Positions 24,626 to 35,094 of a stretch of 64,000 nt of DNA are shown here, in pieces. The stretch's first letter is position 1. Each line of letters begins with the position of its first letter. The stretch comes from Cavia porcellus (lineage: Eukaryota > Chordata > Mammalia > Rodentia > Caviidae), in the NCBI RefSeq assembly GCF_034190915.1, contig NW_026947496.1:57360501-57424500 (forward strand), given 5' to 3'. The notes below the pieces were generated by a model. It ran no database searches, was not told the origin of the DNA, and saw nothing but the letters and a program-made list of their open reading frames with translations. Both the position numbers and the translations under genes were made by a program.

Positions 24626-26386
24626 GTACTAATTACTTGATTAAGTTGACACAAAATAGGCATAATGTTTCCCTTTTCTTTTTACTTTTCACAATAGACT
24701 AATAAAGGTGTAATGGTCCTTGATATTTAGATCTATTGCTGGTAGAAATACCTTGATGTTTATACTTTCTTTCTTCTTGAAGGAACATATGAAATTCAAA
24801 GAAATTGGCATAATTTTATTTAGAAAATGGTGAGTTCTGGAAACTTTCCATAGTTTGAATATTTATAGCTTAAATATTAATGGGTATTTATGGTTTAATA
24901 TTAAATGATCACTCAAGAGAGGTATGTAAAACTGATTTACAAGGAAATATAAAATTAGTTTTATAGAAACGTTTAAAAACTCATGTAACTCAATTCTCAA
25001 TGCAATATTCATTTCTGTCCACACATTGTAATAATGTGTGCTAAAATGTATAAATTTAACCATGATACATAGAGGCTGAAGGCTCTTTTATATAATTTAT
25101 GGTATCACTGAAGGATTTATGTCTCCTTCCCAGTCGTTTTTCTATCGTTTTGAGATTTATATTATCCAATCAGGTAAAGACCACTTTCAAACCTATTTGA
25201 ATAACTGCTGATAGATCATAACTTTTCCAGAAAAAAATAGCAGGTCGCCTAGTGACATTCTAAGATTTGACACATCTTGAACAGCAAGAGTTTGGCTCTT
25301 GAGATTTTTAATGTCAATCTACTCATCACTTTTTTACAAGTCTGGGTTAAGTCATTAAAACAAGCACGAACTGCAAACATCAGGTTATCACAAAGTTACA
25401 CCTAAAACATACTTTGAATTCAACTTCAGTAAATCCTATCAATGCATAGAATTTTACAATAACAAATTACTGCCATATTCTTATTTATTTATTTATTTAT
25501 GTTTGGTACCAGGAATCACACTCAGGATCTTGTGCTTGCCAGATAGATGCTATGCTACTGAGCTATATCCCTAGCCACACTCTTACTTAACTTTCTTCCA
25601 CTTACGTTAATTTTTTCCTTCAATGACTATTGAAATATAAAATAAATTTTATAGTGATTTTCTATTTTGTATTTTGTTATAATTATTTTATATTTTATTT
25701 AGTACTATAATTTGTATAAATCAGTAGAGAATTAATAAAGGGGCAAGAATACTGAAAGATTTTATGTATTTTATATGTGATTTTATGGGTTTGGGGTTTT
25801 TATTACTAGGTAATGTCATTTACAAATATAGAAGAATGGTCTAAGATACAAAATTTGGTACTATTGAAGACATTTACATGTCAATAGAAATGGTTTTTAA
25901 TGCCAAGTATGTCTATGAAGATTCTAAAACTATTATTTAACATGGTAACTTTAATGGTGGTTTACTGAAAGATATTTCTGAAAATTAGTTTATACATTTT
26001 GACATTGAATATGAGGTATTTGTTCTAGTTTCATTTGTAAAATATGGATTCCGTTGAGTATCTTTGACAAAGTGCTATAGCAATCAACCTGTTTTCTTAG
26101 TTAGCATTTGAAAGGGCATTCAGCCAAATTTTAATCTCAGATGTGTGAAGTTATCGCATCTTTCATAAAATGTGCAGTTCTGCAGTTTCAAAAATGGATT
26201 TGAGACATTTATGGCAAAGCACAGTGCATGAGAGTCACATGAGGATTGATGAGTGCATTTTCAAGTAATGAAGTGGGATTTTACTTGACCTTAAAAATGT
26301 TTGGTTTGGATTTTATTTTCTCTTCAGGTGCCAGGAAGTTCAGACAATCGATTTATCAATGGACAGAAAGTAAGGGCTCCTTTGGG

Positions 26387-26390
<4 letters not shown>
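24626..26390. other. Unassigned sequence apart from one SINE
   Basis: AT-rich, with no recognised gene. It contains the SINE at 25482-25576. Confidence 0.4.
25482..25576 (-). mobile_element. ID: ID-like SINE
   Basis: The minus-strand body is 'ggctagggatatagctcagt' followed by 'ctggcaagcac' and 'gattcctggtaccaaac', with a (TTTA)n tail on plus. The flanks 'catattcttatttatt' and 'cacactcttacttaac' are weakly similar. Confidence 0.75.

Positions 26391-26430
<40 letters not shown>
26391..26430. repeat. (GT)20 microsatellite
   Basis: A 40-bp uninterrupted GT run. Confidence 0.98.
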
Positions 26431-26433
<3 letters not shown>

Positions 26434-27114
26434 AAACAGAAGTACAAATACAAAAATCATAGATGATATACTTGAAAATGATCACAAAATGATTTTCCAT
26501 CTGTAACCCCTAATTTGATTAATCTTTGATCATTTACATTCTCCTGAAGAGATTTTCATAACTTACCATTATGCATATGCTTATGAGGAAAGTTTCACTA
26601 CTAACCAGATATTTAATTTTTTAATTTACCTGGAAATCCTGCATGTATTAGGTACAAAGGTCTAGAATTTTCTTTTATAATACTTTATATTTCAGTCATT
26701 ACTGTAGAAAATTTAAACAACAGCTACTTACATTGACAGACGATGGCAAATAAACTTTAATATATTATTCCTCGGTTCAACAGTCTTCTAAATTTTTGAC
26801 CATCTATGCAAGATAATTGAAACGTTTCATTCTTCACCCTGTCATTGAGCCTGAGTGCGGCTTAACTGTATCATTATGGAAATATTTACCACAGGAGTTC
26901 ATATTTTGAACATTTTAGTTTCACATTCTGTAAACTGATCATCTGTTCTATACCATATATTGCTTCCATATTGTATATAATTATGTTTAGCTTATTGCAA
27001 CTTTTTGTCTATTTGACAAAGCATACATTTTGCTAATCCTAATTTTTCCTTACTGGAGTTATACTGTGTTATGTTTGATACACTGTGTCAACTTGAGAAG
27101 TTTAAAAGTTTAAA
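26431..27114. other. Unassigned sequence
   Basis: AT-rich, with no recognised gene or repeat. Confidence 0.4.
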
Positions 27115-27445
27115 GTCACATTGTGACTATCCTCAGCCTGTGCAGGGGAAGGACAAGGAGATTTTGCAAGTGCTACACTTGCTCTGGAGGGTGGCCTGTG
27201 TAGAAATGTAAGAAGAAGAAATGTAAGAGAAGAAAAGAGGCTTGCTCTTCCCCATTTTTTTTGCTCCTAGTTGCTTTGCTGTCTTCTGCTGCCTTAAAGT
27301 GTTGTCCCTGTGCCATGCCATCTTGCCATCTTGCCATCTTGATTAACTGAAAACTCCATGAACTGCAAGTTAAATAAACCCTTCCTTCTTTAATGTTGTG
27401 TGGTCAGGTATTTTGTCTCAGCAATGAGAGAAAAGTAACTAAGAC
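27115..27445 (+). mobile_element. LTR-like remnant (MaLR-type?)
   Basis: Its 3' end has 'gcaagttaaataaacccttc' (polyadenylation signal), 'caggtattttgtctcagcaa' and 'gtaactaagaca'. That is the order typical of MaLR-class LTR ends (an AATAAA, a short T-rich stretch, then '.cagcaatg...actaa.aca'). A triplicated 'gccatctt' phrase lies at 27317-27340. The 5' end is not resolved. Confidence 0.45.
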
Positions 27446-27545
27446 ATGGTTGTTAAGTATTGATAACTAATAATACTTCTTTCGCATAAAGGATATTTTC
27501 TGACAAGCACTGAAGGAAGTGCCTTTATTTTAAAATGCAATTCAA

Positions 27546-28316
27546 GGACTTCCGGGAGAACATGGCGGATAGACAGCGGCAGCTTCAGAGGCTTTCTGAG
27601 AAACCACAATTAAATTCCAGGAATGGTGCCAGTCAAGAAATCCTAAGCAAGGGGAGGTATACTTTGCTGACCCAGGAGCTAACTAAACTAAGAGAAACCA
27701 ACTGGCAATGCAATCCCGGTGATATAACAGGAACAGATAAGGTCTCAGCGTGGAAGCTGGATCCCGCACCACTGGAAGCTGCGATTTGAATTTCCTGCAG
27801 CCGCTGCTGTGTCCCAGTCCGCACGGCAAGGAGAGAGGCACGGAAGCTCTGAGAGTGGGAAGCGGTGATTGGAGTTGAGAATGGGACTGGCTGAGAGCAC
27901 TGCATTGGCCGGCGGTGAGTGAGCGGATCGGGGACCCTTCCATAGAGTAGGAGGTTTCAGCAAAGGACATACTGGGACCGGGCAGACTACCCGGAACATG
28001 ATGCTGCAGTGACTTCAGTCACATATTCCCCTCTCAAGTGGGATTGGTGGGGAGTGCCTGGCCTGTGTGATGCCAATGACTAACACTCAGTAGGCTAGCC
28101 CAAACCATGTCCCAGTGCCTGCAGGTGCACCCAAGCAGTGAAGCCTTCAATAGGTTGACCTGGAGGGGTGGGCCCAGCATAGGCTGCCCAGGTCTGTGTC
28201 TCTCTGGTACCCTGCAGTGGGCAGGAACACCTAGCCGGTGGAATTCAAACAAACTGTAACCAACAAAGAAAGAAACTGGGCCTCCTATATACACTTGTAT
28301 AAAAGGAACAGAAAAT
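27546..28316 (+). promoter_or_regulatory. 5' UTR / presumed internal promoter of copy B
   Basis: GC-richer than the flanks and ends just before an ATG in a good context (A at -3, G at +4). Full-length insertion implies transcription began at the element's first bases. No monomer repeats are seen, unlike the L1 at 44 kb. The promoter role is inferred. Confidence 0.6.
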
Positions 28317-29308
28317 ATGGGAAGAGGGAGCAACAAGAAAGGGTCCTCGGCCCCCAATCTTGAAAAACATGTAATATCAGACACGGCACCAATAGACATA
28401 AAGCGCTATCTCCAGAGCCTCATAGACGAGTTCAGGAATGAAATTATTAATGACCTGAAGCAAGATATAAATAGAATAGTTAGAGAAATGCTAAGCACTG
28501 CCCAAGAAAAAACAGATGGTGGAATGGAAGAACAGAAAAAAAGGGGAGAATTGTTTGATGGAGAAAATAGAGAAAACATAGAATACATGTTCATAGGTTC
28601 AAAGAGATTACCAGGAAACTCTATCAAAAACTGGCATAACAACTTGGAAGAAACTAAGAATAGATTATCTGAACTGGAGGGCAGATTTGTAATATGGGAG
28701 CATGAAATGAAAAACTTCCTAAAAATAACAAAAAAACAAACAGCAACAATACAAAGGCTAGATGATGATAAGAGGATCTATGACTTAAGAATTAAGAACA
28801 TAGAGGAAGTAGGGACACAAACAAATGGACTACAAAAGCTATTCACAGAAATAATCCAAGAGAATTTCCCTAATTTAGCAAATGATAAAGATATTCAGAT
28901 GTATAAGCCACCTACAACCCAAACAGAGCTACACCCAGGCGCATAATAATCAAAATTCCAGAAATCCAATATAAGAGCAGAATATTAAAAGCCACCAGAG
29001 ACAAGAAACAGATCACTTATAAAGGAACATCCATCAGAATTATAGCAGACTTCTTGGCACAAACCATCAAATCACAAAGAGTGTGGGGGGAAATAATTCA
29101 AGGTTTGAAAGATAATAACCTCCAGCCAAGATTGATATATCCTGCACAACTGTCCCTAGAAATTGATGGAAAAAGAAGGTGCTTCCAGGATAAAGAGGAA
29201 CTAGGGGAATTTGCAATCACCAATTCAACTCTACAGAGAATACTGCAGGATATTCTAAAAAAGGAAAATACTAAGATTCCAGAAATAGTGGCAGAGAGGC
29301 CACAATGA
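28317..29308 (+). pseudogene. Half-L1 ORF1 (copy B), frameshifted
   Basis: L1 ORF1-type RNA-binding protein. It opens MGRGSNKKGSSAPN. A coiled-coil-rich segment (about residues 25-125) is followed by the RNA-recognition core (DLRIKNIEEVG, then LFTEIIQENFPNLAN). A frame change near 28885-28930 ends the first frame at 28946. The other frame continues through 'TPRRIIIKIPEIQYKSRIL', ITYKGTSIRIIADF, the TIKSQR..GEIIQGLKDNNLQPR core and stops at 29308 after VAERPQ. Intact length would be about 330 residues, close to normal L1 ORF1. The product would coat its own RNA as trimers. With the frame break it is probably inactive. No ORF2 follows, only repeats. Confidence 0.85.
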
Positions 29309-29384
29309 ATGGAGCAGAAAGCAAAATGAAGAAGACAAACTGACAACAAACGACAGAAAAAGAGCTCAACAAAAATGAGGCAGA

Positions 29385-30235
29385 GAAGATCGGATGGTAG
29401 GGACAGCTATTTTGGAGAAAACAAGACATCATAATATCTAGTGCTGACTTAGTATCATCTTGTTTTGAAGTCCCATCAAACTTGTATTCTTCTGTCTCCA
29501 TCGGTCTTAAAAAGTTGTATCTTATTGGATTTTATTATATATGATAATATAAGTAAAAACTTTTATAGACAAGGAGATTACACAGAAACCATTGTTCATT
29601 TTCTGTTAGTTGGTTCTAAATACCCTGTAATAATGTCATTCTCTTGAATGGTTTTATAGTGTCTTGATATGTTTGGTGCTACAGTATACGAAGTTATACT
29701 CAAAGATTTCAAGGAAAGAGACACTATGGTAACTACTTTTATGTCAGGATATCTTGTGGTGAAACACTATTTTGCTTATATGGTTATGTTTTGACCTGTG
29801 CTGTTCTTTTGTTATGCCCTCTTTTATCTCAATCCCCCCCACCCTTTTAAAAAATTATTTACTTTTTTCTTTTTATCTTTTTAATTAAGGGAAAAACAAA
29901 TAAAAAATAGCAGGATACATTATAGTAACCTACTTTGATTTCCTATTAACTTGATTTGAAATCCTGTATTGCCCTAACCATCTTGTTTTGACTGATTTTC
30001 CCCTATTCTGCTTTGCTTGATAGTACCAAGTTCAAAAGTAAAGGCAAAACTGTGAAGACAATAAGATTCATTATGACGCCCATTCTGGTTGACTATTATC
30101 TTCTTTTAAAGCCCTGTAATGTCTCCAATGCTTTGGTTTTATTCTTTACTGTTTTGTTCAATTTTATTATAACTGGCAATTCTTCTTAAAATAGCAAGTG
30201 GCAATATGGTGACCATTGTTGATCACCTGGTATTT
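29385..30235 (+). repeat. ~145-bp degenerate tandem repeats forming the 3' region of copy B
   Basis: In sense orientation, units carry variants of 'aaa.tagc/agacaag' followed by '..atatggtaaccattg'. Unit markers lie near 29407, 29560, 29704, 29902, 30044 and 30182. The first steps are 153 and 144 bp, the later ones about 142 and 138. An A/T-rich stretch at about 29845-29905 between the third and fourth units looks like a fossil poly(A) end inside the element. The stretch 'ccctcttttatct' just before it matches the 3' end of the L1 at 34.24 kb. Confidence 0.75.
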
Positions 30236-30237
30236 TG

Positions 30238-30343
30238 GGTTTTTTTTTTTTTGCCTTTTTCATTTTTATCGGTACCAGGGATTGAACTCATGACTGGCTG
30301 CTTGCAAGGCAGGCACTTATGCCGCTGAGCTAAATCCCCAGCC
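30238..30343 (-). mobile_element. ID: ID-like SINE inserted in half-L1 copy B
   Basis: The minus-strand body is 'ggggctggggatttagctca', then 'tgcctgccttgcaagc' and 'gagttcaatccctggtacc', with a T-rich (A-tail) left end. It is flanked by an exact 12-bp duplication, cctggtattttg, at 30226-30237 and 30344-30355. It post-dates copy B. Confidence 0.92.
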
Positions 30344-30830
30344 CCTGGTATTTTGTTTTTACATTATCTATTATGTCCATCCTTTTGATTTGACTGACTC
30401 TGTTCTGATATGTCGCATTTGGTTTTACTCTCTTCAAAAAAAAAAGCAATAAGAACTGTGGGAGTAATAAAACCCAAAATATGTAATTGTCATTGTACAA
30501 AAGAAAAGAAAAGACAGTGCTCTAAAGGTTATAACTGCACATATGTTTAAGTGTATAAGATAGATAACCATATTACTGAGTTTTTTTGGATCATTGAACA
30601 AAACAGTTTGCACTCTCACTGTTTGAAAGTCCACTTTATACGCTTTAATTTTGTAACTTGAACAACTATTTCTAAGATGAGAATATGTACTCTATTAACT
30701 AGTGATTTCTTACTGGTTATTTTTTCAATTTTGTATTACTTGTACCATTTTCTGTTTTTTTTTTTTCTTTTTCTCCTTAAATAAAATTTAAAAAAATAAA
30801 ATGCAATTCAATTAAAATCATTATTAAGCA

Positions 30831-30832
<2 letters not shown>

Positions 30833-30877
<45 letters not shown>

Positions 30878-30899
30878 ATATGATATATGATATATATAT
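30833..30899. repeat. (TA)n microsatellite with GATATAT units
   Basis: An AT run of about 42 bp followed by three 'gatatat' type units, 21 bp after the copy B target-site duplication. Confidence 0.95.
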
Positions 30900-33055
30900 T
30901 CTCCTGAACTTGGAAAAACAAAATCCTGGAATGCATTTCTTCTAAATATTAATAACAACTATTTCTAAAGATCATGTCTCATAGGGAAACCATATGCCAA
31001 GCCCTAACATATAGTATCTTTATTTTTTACTTTTTTAAAGAAATAAAACTAAACAAAAAAATGAGTATTTCAAAGTAAGATAATAAGAAATTACCAAAAA
31101 GCATACTATTTTAAATGGCTAATTAGAAATTAACACACCAAAGTGTATTATATTTCTTTGCCTCTACATGTTATTTAAATACCTCATCTGTGAAAGAGTC
31201 TTAAACCCAAATATTTGGTATATTATAACTAGCTCTTTTTACTCTGCAATAATGTTCTATTTGAATAATCTATTAAAGATTGCCAATCAAGCTAAGCCAT
31301 ATAATTGGCAGGGATCAGCATGACTTTCCATAGAAACAATATATTTTAATAATGTACCTATCATTCAACAGGATGTAGCAGTCATTCTTCAGAGGGCACC
31401 AGGTATGGGACAAGTTACTTTAGGCTATACAAACCTGAACTTGGGTTTATTTCATGTGGCACTATAGGCCACCTCTACTTTCCCACCATTCAGTTAACAA
31501 ACCATTTGTGAAATCATGAAAAAGAAAATGTTATTCCCACCAGTCACCTAAAGATATCAGTTAATCTCTTGTGCAAGGTCAAGACAATACCATCCCCAAA
31601 CTACAGAAAGTATGCCAAAAATTTAGGAAAAATAAAATCCCAAATCAAAGTATCATGGACTAGTATTTTCAGATATACTGTGTCCCCAATGCTGTTAGTG
31701 GAATAAAAGATGGGGAAAATTATGGACATAGATAAGTCTGAGCAGAATAGAGTTTCAGAAGAATTGTAGTTTGAATGTGACTACGTTCTGAGAGTATGCT
31801 ACTCCACATATTTGGTTTGTACTTCCCTTTTCATGTGTACAAAAGTGTGATATGTTAAAGATGTTATATCTTTAACTTTAGAGTAAATATTCCATATAGT
31901 AAAAATGTACAATAATTTAAATTGGCAACTTTCTCATTTTCAGTAGAACCTAAAGTTTTGCTTCATCTCAAAATTAATGATGTTTTAGATTTTATGAAGA
32001 GATAATCTTATAAACATCTTATATAAAAATCAATAAAATTTTATTTTAAAAATAAACTTTTATATAAAAGAATATTTATATTCAATAATTTATATAAAAT
32101 AATTTTATATACAATACCTTGTTACTTTTATTCTTAGAAATAACAGAACAAACTTCTCATATTTGATAACCACTATAGAAATTATTACACTTTCGATTTT
32201 TATACAGAAACATGCACTGATCTGCAGGTAAAACAAAAAGGTTGAACCATCTGCTGCAAATCAAGAAAGGCTTCAATCAACAACAAAGTAATACTTGTAA
32301 ACCATCACCAGGAAAATCAGTTAATGCATTAGTCCTTTCTGTCATTCTGAGTAGGTAAGTCAGGTTTTTGAAAACCAGTAAATCTTTTTCTTAAAAAAAA
32401 TGCATTCTAGCATCATGTAGTTTTCTCTGTAAATTCAATTATGTTTGCATAGCTATTGTTAAGAATGCCCAGCAGGTGTACTTAGTTTTCAGCCACTAAA
32501 AATTAAATACAATAGATTGTCTAACAGCATATTTGGAGATAACTAAACAACATAGACTTTAATTCCTCATGGTACTTAGCACAGTTTCTATTTTTCCTCT
32601 GACTTTATGTTCCTGACCTTTAGCTATCATTCTTCTTCCTCCCTTTCCTCTTTTTCACAAATCACACACGCAATGTGTAAAATTCCTTAAAATAGAAAGG
32701 CAGGGGACAGACAGCTTTCTGCCATGCAGTTTTTGGGTTCACCCTGAAAAAGAGTGCCCTTTCTAAGGTACCTTCAGTTAAATTGCTAGAGATCCATTCA
32801 GATGAAAGAGAAAACACAGCTAATAACAGATGACAGTATATCTTTTTAAGAATCAGTAAGAAACTGCATATTCTCTTATTATTTTTGATGTAAGAATATG
32901 GGATATTCCTTCTATGGTATGAAGAAATGCCATTTTAAGATAGTTTTATTATTTATGGTCTTTGTTTTGTGTGAACGATCTGCAATAAAGTAAATGCTAT
33001 ACATGCCACATAATAAAAACACCACTGACATTTCTACAGAAATTTCTTTGTAAAT
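30900..33055. other. Unassigned sequence
   Basis: AT-rich, with no recognised repeat or reading frame above 60 codons. It looks like one of the quieter single-copy stretches. Confidence 0.45.
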
Positions 33056-33065
33056 TTATTGGCAT

Positions 33066-33220
33066 CATTTCTTTTTGTCTTTTTGAGACATGATCTCATT
33101 ATGCAGTCCATGCTGGCTTTCAGCTGACTTTGAAGCCTAGGATGGTCTTGAACTCACAATGATCCCCCTGCCTCAGCCTCCCGAGTCCTGGGATTATAGG
33201 CATGAGCCACCATGCCTGGC
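33066..33220 (-). mobile_element. B1: B1-type SINE with 10-bp target-site duplication
   Basis: The minus-strand body is 'gccaggcatggtggctcatg', 'cctataatcccaggactc', 'gaggctgaggcaggggg', 'gttcaagaccatcctagg', then 'gagatcatgtctcaaaaag'. The flanking repeats ttattggcat at 33056-33065 and 33221-33230 are exact. Confidence 0.92.
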
Positions 33221-33639
33221 TTATTGGCATAATTTTCAAATTTTAAATTATATATTTTTTTCTATTTAAAGAAATGATGAAATTGTAGGAAGTCTGATAA
33301 CATACTGTGTGATTCATATCTCAGCAGCAGTCTGATTTATTAGGTACACAATAAACCAAGTTTACCAGAAAGCAGAGAACAATGAAGCATCCAAAAAACT
33401 TGGCTTAACTTTAAATTTTATCCATCTGGCTGAATGTGTTTCTTCAAATTTATTGTCTTCTGTTCAACTTTACGAAATAGAATACACTCAACTTTTTAAA
33501 TAATACCCCAAATCAGGTTTATTCTACATAGATTGATTCCTCAGAGTAATAATAATTTTTAAAAAGTGCATAGACTCTTTCAAGTTAATTGTTGCATGAA
33601 CATTCTCTCCCCCTCCATCTACATAAGGCTACATCTGTC

Positions 33640-33815
33640 ACCCACTTTTTTGGGGGGATCCTGGGGGCTGAAATCAGGGACATCATATTGAGGTACAGCT
33701 TTGTATTTCATTTGTGCCTTTGAGACAAGTTCTCACTAACTTACTCAGGCTGGCCTTGGACTCGCAGTGCAGCCACCGCACCTTGTTGCTTCAGTGACAG
33801 GCAGGTACCAAGAAG
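33640..33815 (-). mobile_element. Diverged B1-ID type SINE
   Basis: On plus it has 'gatcctgggggctgaaatca' (ID-like end), 'gagacaagttctcactaact' and 'caggctggccttggactcgc' (B1-like), and ends near 'ggcaggtacc'. The order suits a minus-strand B1 plus ID dimer. The boundaries are approximate. Confidence 0.6.
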
Positions 33816-34227
33816 CCTGCTTTCACCTTCCTATTATTCAGATAATTTTGCTGGGACTAACTACACCTGTAATGGACAAGATGACCAGTTATCCCTTTTT
33901 TAACATTCATTATTTTCTTTCCATTTTTAAACTTTTCTTTCATTTTATTTTCTTGTTTTCTCATCACTTTATCCCCTGCAGAGTCTTTTTCCTTCATATT
34001 TTTAGGATTCGGCTGATGGTTAGAGTTAGACAATGGAAACAAGTTTCTTCTTGGGTCAGCTGCCTTTTGCTACTTCCTCTTGCCTGTATAACTGTGTTTA
34101 GATATTGATAGGATTTCTATTTGTAACCCCAGTCAAGACCGATTTAGATCACTGTCTGTGCCTGCTATTCAAATGTGGAATACATAGAGAATTCCTGTAA
34201 TGAAAATGAGCCTTTGGATACTAATTT

Positions 34228-34770
34228 TTTTTTTTATTTTAAAAAGATTAAGATAAAAGAGGATGTAACAAAACAGTTAAGAACAGAACATTTAAGCAAC
34301 ATAGTGTTTCACCATGAGACAACCCACATAATGGTTGCTATCATAGTGTCTCTTTCCTTAAAATATTTGAGTAAACTTTCATACACTATAGTATCAAACA
34401 TAACAAAATAGTATAAAACCATTCAAGAGAATGAAAATATTACAGGGTATTCAAAATCAACTAATAGAAAATGAACAATGGTTACTATATTATCTCCTTG
34501 ACCATAAAAAATTTTGTTTATACTATCACACATAATAAAATCCAATAAGATACAAAATGATAAAACCAATGGAGACAGAAGAAAAAAAGAATGGTAGTGC
34601 TTCAAAACAAGATGATATTAAATCAGCACTAGCTATTATAATGTGTTATTTTCTTCAAAATAGCTGTTCATCCCATCACAGACAATAAAATCAACAACCC
34701 AGAATAAAAACATTTGAACTGATTATTGAAAGCATTATAAAGCTTCAAGGCAATATAATGGGGAGTCATA
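34228..34770 (-). repeat. Block R (145-bp repeats) as the 3' terminus of the L1
   Basis: It is clearly homologous to copy A 13440-14000, copy C 39180-39650 and copy B 29385-29850. Unit markers fall near 34356, 34501 and 34653, steps of 145 and 152 bp, the same phase as copy C (145 and 151). It ends in a T tract (A-tail) at the left border. The neighbouring sequence at 34771-35090 is ordinary L1 3' UTR. Confidence 0.8.
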
Positions 34771-35094
34771 ATTAACATATACTTTTATGTATTCTTACCA
34801 TATCTTACACTAGGGAGACTATACAGTATTTATACATATGAGTTTGATTTATTTCACTTATGAGTATAGTCTCAATCTGCGTGCTTTTATTTGTAAATAT
34901 CACATGTGATCATTCTTTACAGCTAGGTAGTACTCCATTGTATAAAAATACCACAATTTTTTTTTAAATCCATTCCTCAGTTGATGGACACTTAGGTTGT
35001 TTCCAAGGTTGGGTTATTACAAATTGTGTTGCTACAAACATGGGTGCACATATATCATTGTGGTATGATGTTTTCAGTTTTTCTGGGAATACGC

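Larger units (their letters stand above)
27546..30796 (+). mobile_element. HAL1: Half-L1 (HAL1-like) copy B, full length, perfect target-site duplication
   Basis: A 3.25-kb element with a 5' UTR (27546-28316), ORF1 (28317-29308) and a non-coding 3' region (29309-30796) ending in an A-rich tail. There is no ORF2. It is flanked by an exact 15-bp duplication, taaaatgcaattcaa, at 27531-27545 and 30797-30811. The left copy sits in 'ttttaaaatgc', which fits the L1 endonuclease preference TTTT/AAAA. An ID-like SINE lies inside its 3' region. The 5' UTR starts at 'ggacttccgggagaacatgg', as does copy C. Mobilisation by an L1 ORF2p in trans is inferred. Confidence 0.9.

Noticed and set aside
28034..28399. 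121-codon minus-strand frame
   Set aside because: Antisense to the 5' UTR and ORF1 start of copy B.
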